From Fusibacter bizertensis (GTDB lineage: Bacteria > Bacillota > Clostridia > Peptostreptococcales > Acidaminobacteraceae), in NCBI RefSeq assembly GCF_029914245.1, contig NZ_JARYZI010000008.1, positions 108,041 to 172,040 of the forward strand: a stretch of DNA of 64,000 nt, written 5' to 3'. Shown here one piece after another: positions 62,820 to 64,000 of the stretch. The position numbers were made by a program, and so were the translations under genes. Positions within the stretch are counted from its first letter, which is position 1; each line of letters begins with the position of its first letter. Under the pieces are notes generated by a model. It was not told the DNA's origin. It worked only from the letters and a program-made list of their open reading frames with translations, and made no database searches.

Positions 62820-63713
62820 TTAGATGTACTTATCAATATGTTTTTCTGTATTGTTGAATTGGTATCGGTTTTGAGATAATTCATGATGACTCTTAATATT
62901 CGTTGAGGCTGTACACGAGCTAATGATTTCCCTGAGTTCACTTAACATATGTTCATAGCTCACGACATCTTTCGGATAACTAATTATTTCTATACTAAAA
63001 TTGTCCGAACAATTTGATTCATAAGCTCTTATTTGCATCAATATTTCTTTGGAAATTTTTTGAGATGCAACTAATGCGCCTTCATAGTTTGTTGCTGGAA
63101 GTAATAAAATAATCTCGTGTTGAGCTGTAATAAAAATCGAATCAATTTCTCTCATATTTAAATTTATGAACTCATTGTTATTTTCGAGCTTACTCAAATC
63201 TATACTTCTATTCCATTTTGGTTTCATATAGCTAATCGAAAAGTTTAATCCAAGTCGTTTTGACAAGGCCATTTCTCTATAGACTAAATCCTCAAAATTT
63301 ATTAACTCAAATCTTAAATTCCTTTTTTTTTTATTTGAACTCGTGAGTTTTAAAATTTTGGAGCCAATTTCTTGAATAAATAAATTATATTCTAATGTAA
63401 GTTCATAGAGTTTAGCTTCATTTAGTGGATAAATGTCATAAGTCATATTTCGAATACCTTCACTGTGCAAAACAAAAACTTGCAAATTACTAAGTACTAC
63501 AGGCGAAAAAACCTCATAATAATAAGGCATTTTTTCCAAATAACTTATTCTATTCAAGATAAATACGACAACTGAGTTCTCAAAAAAAGACTCATCATGT
63601 CCTACTTCATGATTAATTGTTATGATTTCCATAAAATTACTTGTTACTCTTTTAATTTTCTTACTTACATATGCAACTAATATTGGTTCATTTGAAATAA
63701 TAATTACTTTCAT
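62820..63713 (-). CDS. Receiver-like/degenerate-GGDEF protein, first gene of the GH3 operon
   Basis: 297 residues from ATG 63713 (AGGAGG 6 nt upstream; an earlier in-frame ATG at 63749 overlaps the terminator hairpin and has no ribosome site). Residues 1-110 (MKVIIISNEPILVAYVSKKIKRV...) look like a receiver fold without the phospho-Asp. Residues 140-275 (LSKRLGLNFSISYMKPKW...ITAQHEIILLLPATNYEGALVASQKISKEIL...FSIEIISYPKDVVSYEHMLSELREII) have the beta-alpha pattern of a GGDEF domain, but the active loop is gone. It could bind a nucleotide or act as a regulatory partner of the phosphodiesterase. The gene is 24 bp before GH3. Confidence 0.62.
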   Translation of the reverse strand: MKVIIISNEPILVAYVSKKIKRVTSNFMEIITINHEVGHDESFFENSVVVFILNRISYLEKMPYYYEVFSPVVLSNLQVFVLHSEGIRNMTYDIYPLNEAKLYELTLEYNLFIQEIGSKILKLTSSNKKKRNLRFELINFEDLVYREMALSKRLGLNFSISYMKPKWNRSIDLSKLENNNEFINLNMREIDSIFITAQHEIILLLPATNYEGALVASQKISKEILMQIRAYESNCSDNFSIEIISYPKDVVSYEHMLSELREIISSCTASTNIKSHHELSQNRYQFNNTEKHIDKYI

Positions 63714-63731
63714 GATTACCTCCTGATCAAT

Positions 63732-63771
63732 CAAAAAAAAGCACCCCACTCCATATAAGAGAGTGGGGTAC
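63732..63771 (-). terminator. Terminator hairpin in the leader of the GH3 operon (attenuator candidate)
   Basis: ACCCCACTC and GAGTGGGGT pair (9 bp plus one mismatch and one outer pair) and are followed on the minus strand by eight T. It lies between a good minus-strand promoter and the first ATG, 20 bp before it, where a terminator would only make sense as an on/off switch of the leader RNA. Upstream leader sequence has further small hairpins (TAGATTTA...TTAAATCTA). Confidence 0.6.
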
Positions 63772-63853
63772 AGCTATAATCTTTTGCCAGATCTCAAAAA
63801 CTATAAAAAAATATAAGTAGATTTAAATTAATACATAAGCTAAATCTATTTTT

Positions 63854-63882
63854 ATTATAATAAAAATATATTGAAAATTCAA
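63854..63882 (-). promoter_or_regulatory. Promoter of the GH3/c-di-GMP operon
   Basis: On the minus strand TTGAAT (63882-63877) and TATAAT (63859-63854) are 17 bp apart. A leader of about 130 nt would precede ATG 63713. Confidence 0.65.
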
Positions 63883-63941
63883 CTACTTTCTTTGGTATAA
63901 CTTATAAATTGAAAGAACAATTATGTCCTGATAAACTAAAG

Positions 63942-63971
63942 TTGTAACACCTTGTTATAGTTTGGTATAAT
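63942..63971 (+). promoter_or_regulatory. Promoter of the right-edge plus-strand gene
   Basis: TTGTAA (63942-63947) and TATAAT (63966-63971) are 18 bp apart; AAAAGGAG follows at 63981, then an ATG at 63996. Confidence 0.6.
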
Positions 63972-63995
63972 CCAAATACGAAAAGGAGTACAACT

Positions 63996-64000
63996 ATGGC
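63996..64000 (+). CDS. Start of a gene beyond the right edge
   Basis: ATG preceded by GGAG (8 nt away) and a good promoter. Only two codons are in the window, so nothing can be said about its product. It is divergent from the GH3 operon. Confidence 0.4.

Noticed and set aside
63772..63900. c-di-GMP (GEMM) riboswitch before the GH3 operon
   Set aside because: The context was suggestive, but the conserved GEMM core around GGGACGCAAAGCC and its tetraloop-receptor features are not seen.

Overview
The window is low-GC, Gram-positive-style DNA: AGGAGG ribosome-binding sites at most starts, TTG and GTG starts, LPXTG wall anchors and U-tract terminators. Gene content (clade II PurL, glgD, a DegV/DUF1836 pair, a HesB-like selenoprotein, many chemotaxis and c-di-GMP genes) points to a motile anaerobic Clostridia member, perhaps Fusibacter- or Acidaminobacter-like. 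That assignment is an inference.

Left part (1-11.9 kb, minus strand): a galE-galK pair with galK cut by the window edge; a DNA-repair-type radical SAM gene and its DUF4130 partner behind a near-perfect promoter carrying a LexA box; a SleB-type wall hydrolase; the single-chain purL; and an MFS exporter/ArsR-type regulator operon with a 37-codon ORF and tandem inverted repeats at its promoter.

Glycogen block (11.9-23.0 kb, plus strand): lysR, glgB, glgC, glgD, glgA, glgP and pulA, closely packed. Together they make ADP-glucose, build branched glycogen and degrade it. Next come two HesB-like genes. The first is missed by ordinary ORF calling because it has an in-frame TGA exactly where its neighbour has Cys36, followed by a SECIS-like hairpin; it is read here as a selenoprotein. 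A bacteriohemerythrin, a pterin dehydratase, a nitroreductase and a DUF1836-degV pair follow.

Potassium block (27.5-33.2 kb, minus strand): a TPR gene, two TrkA-type RCK genes and trkH, downstream of a short KdpD-like kinase and KdpE-like regulator. No kdpFABC is present, so the pair probably controls Trk. A 104-bp palindromic repeat in 2.5 copies runs into the trkH 3' end.

Signalling and surface region (33.4-64 kb, nearly all minus strand): an EAL phosphodiesterase with its diguanylate cyclase, two chemoreceptors, cheW, a REC-GGDEF-hemerythrin protein, a REC-MpsC(DUF2294) protein, two paralogous XRE regulators, an intact LPXTG protein, and an operon joining a degenerate GGDEF-like protein, a GH3 adenylate-forming enzyme and a 7TM-GGDEF-HD-GYP protein behind a leader terminator. 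Between 49.5 and 53.6 kb lies a decayed stretch: a broken LPXTG gene, a broken RHS/YD-repeat gene and the 3' end of a group II intron. No tRNA, rRNA, CRISPR array or intact insertion sequence was seen.
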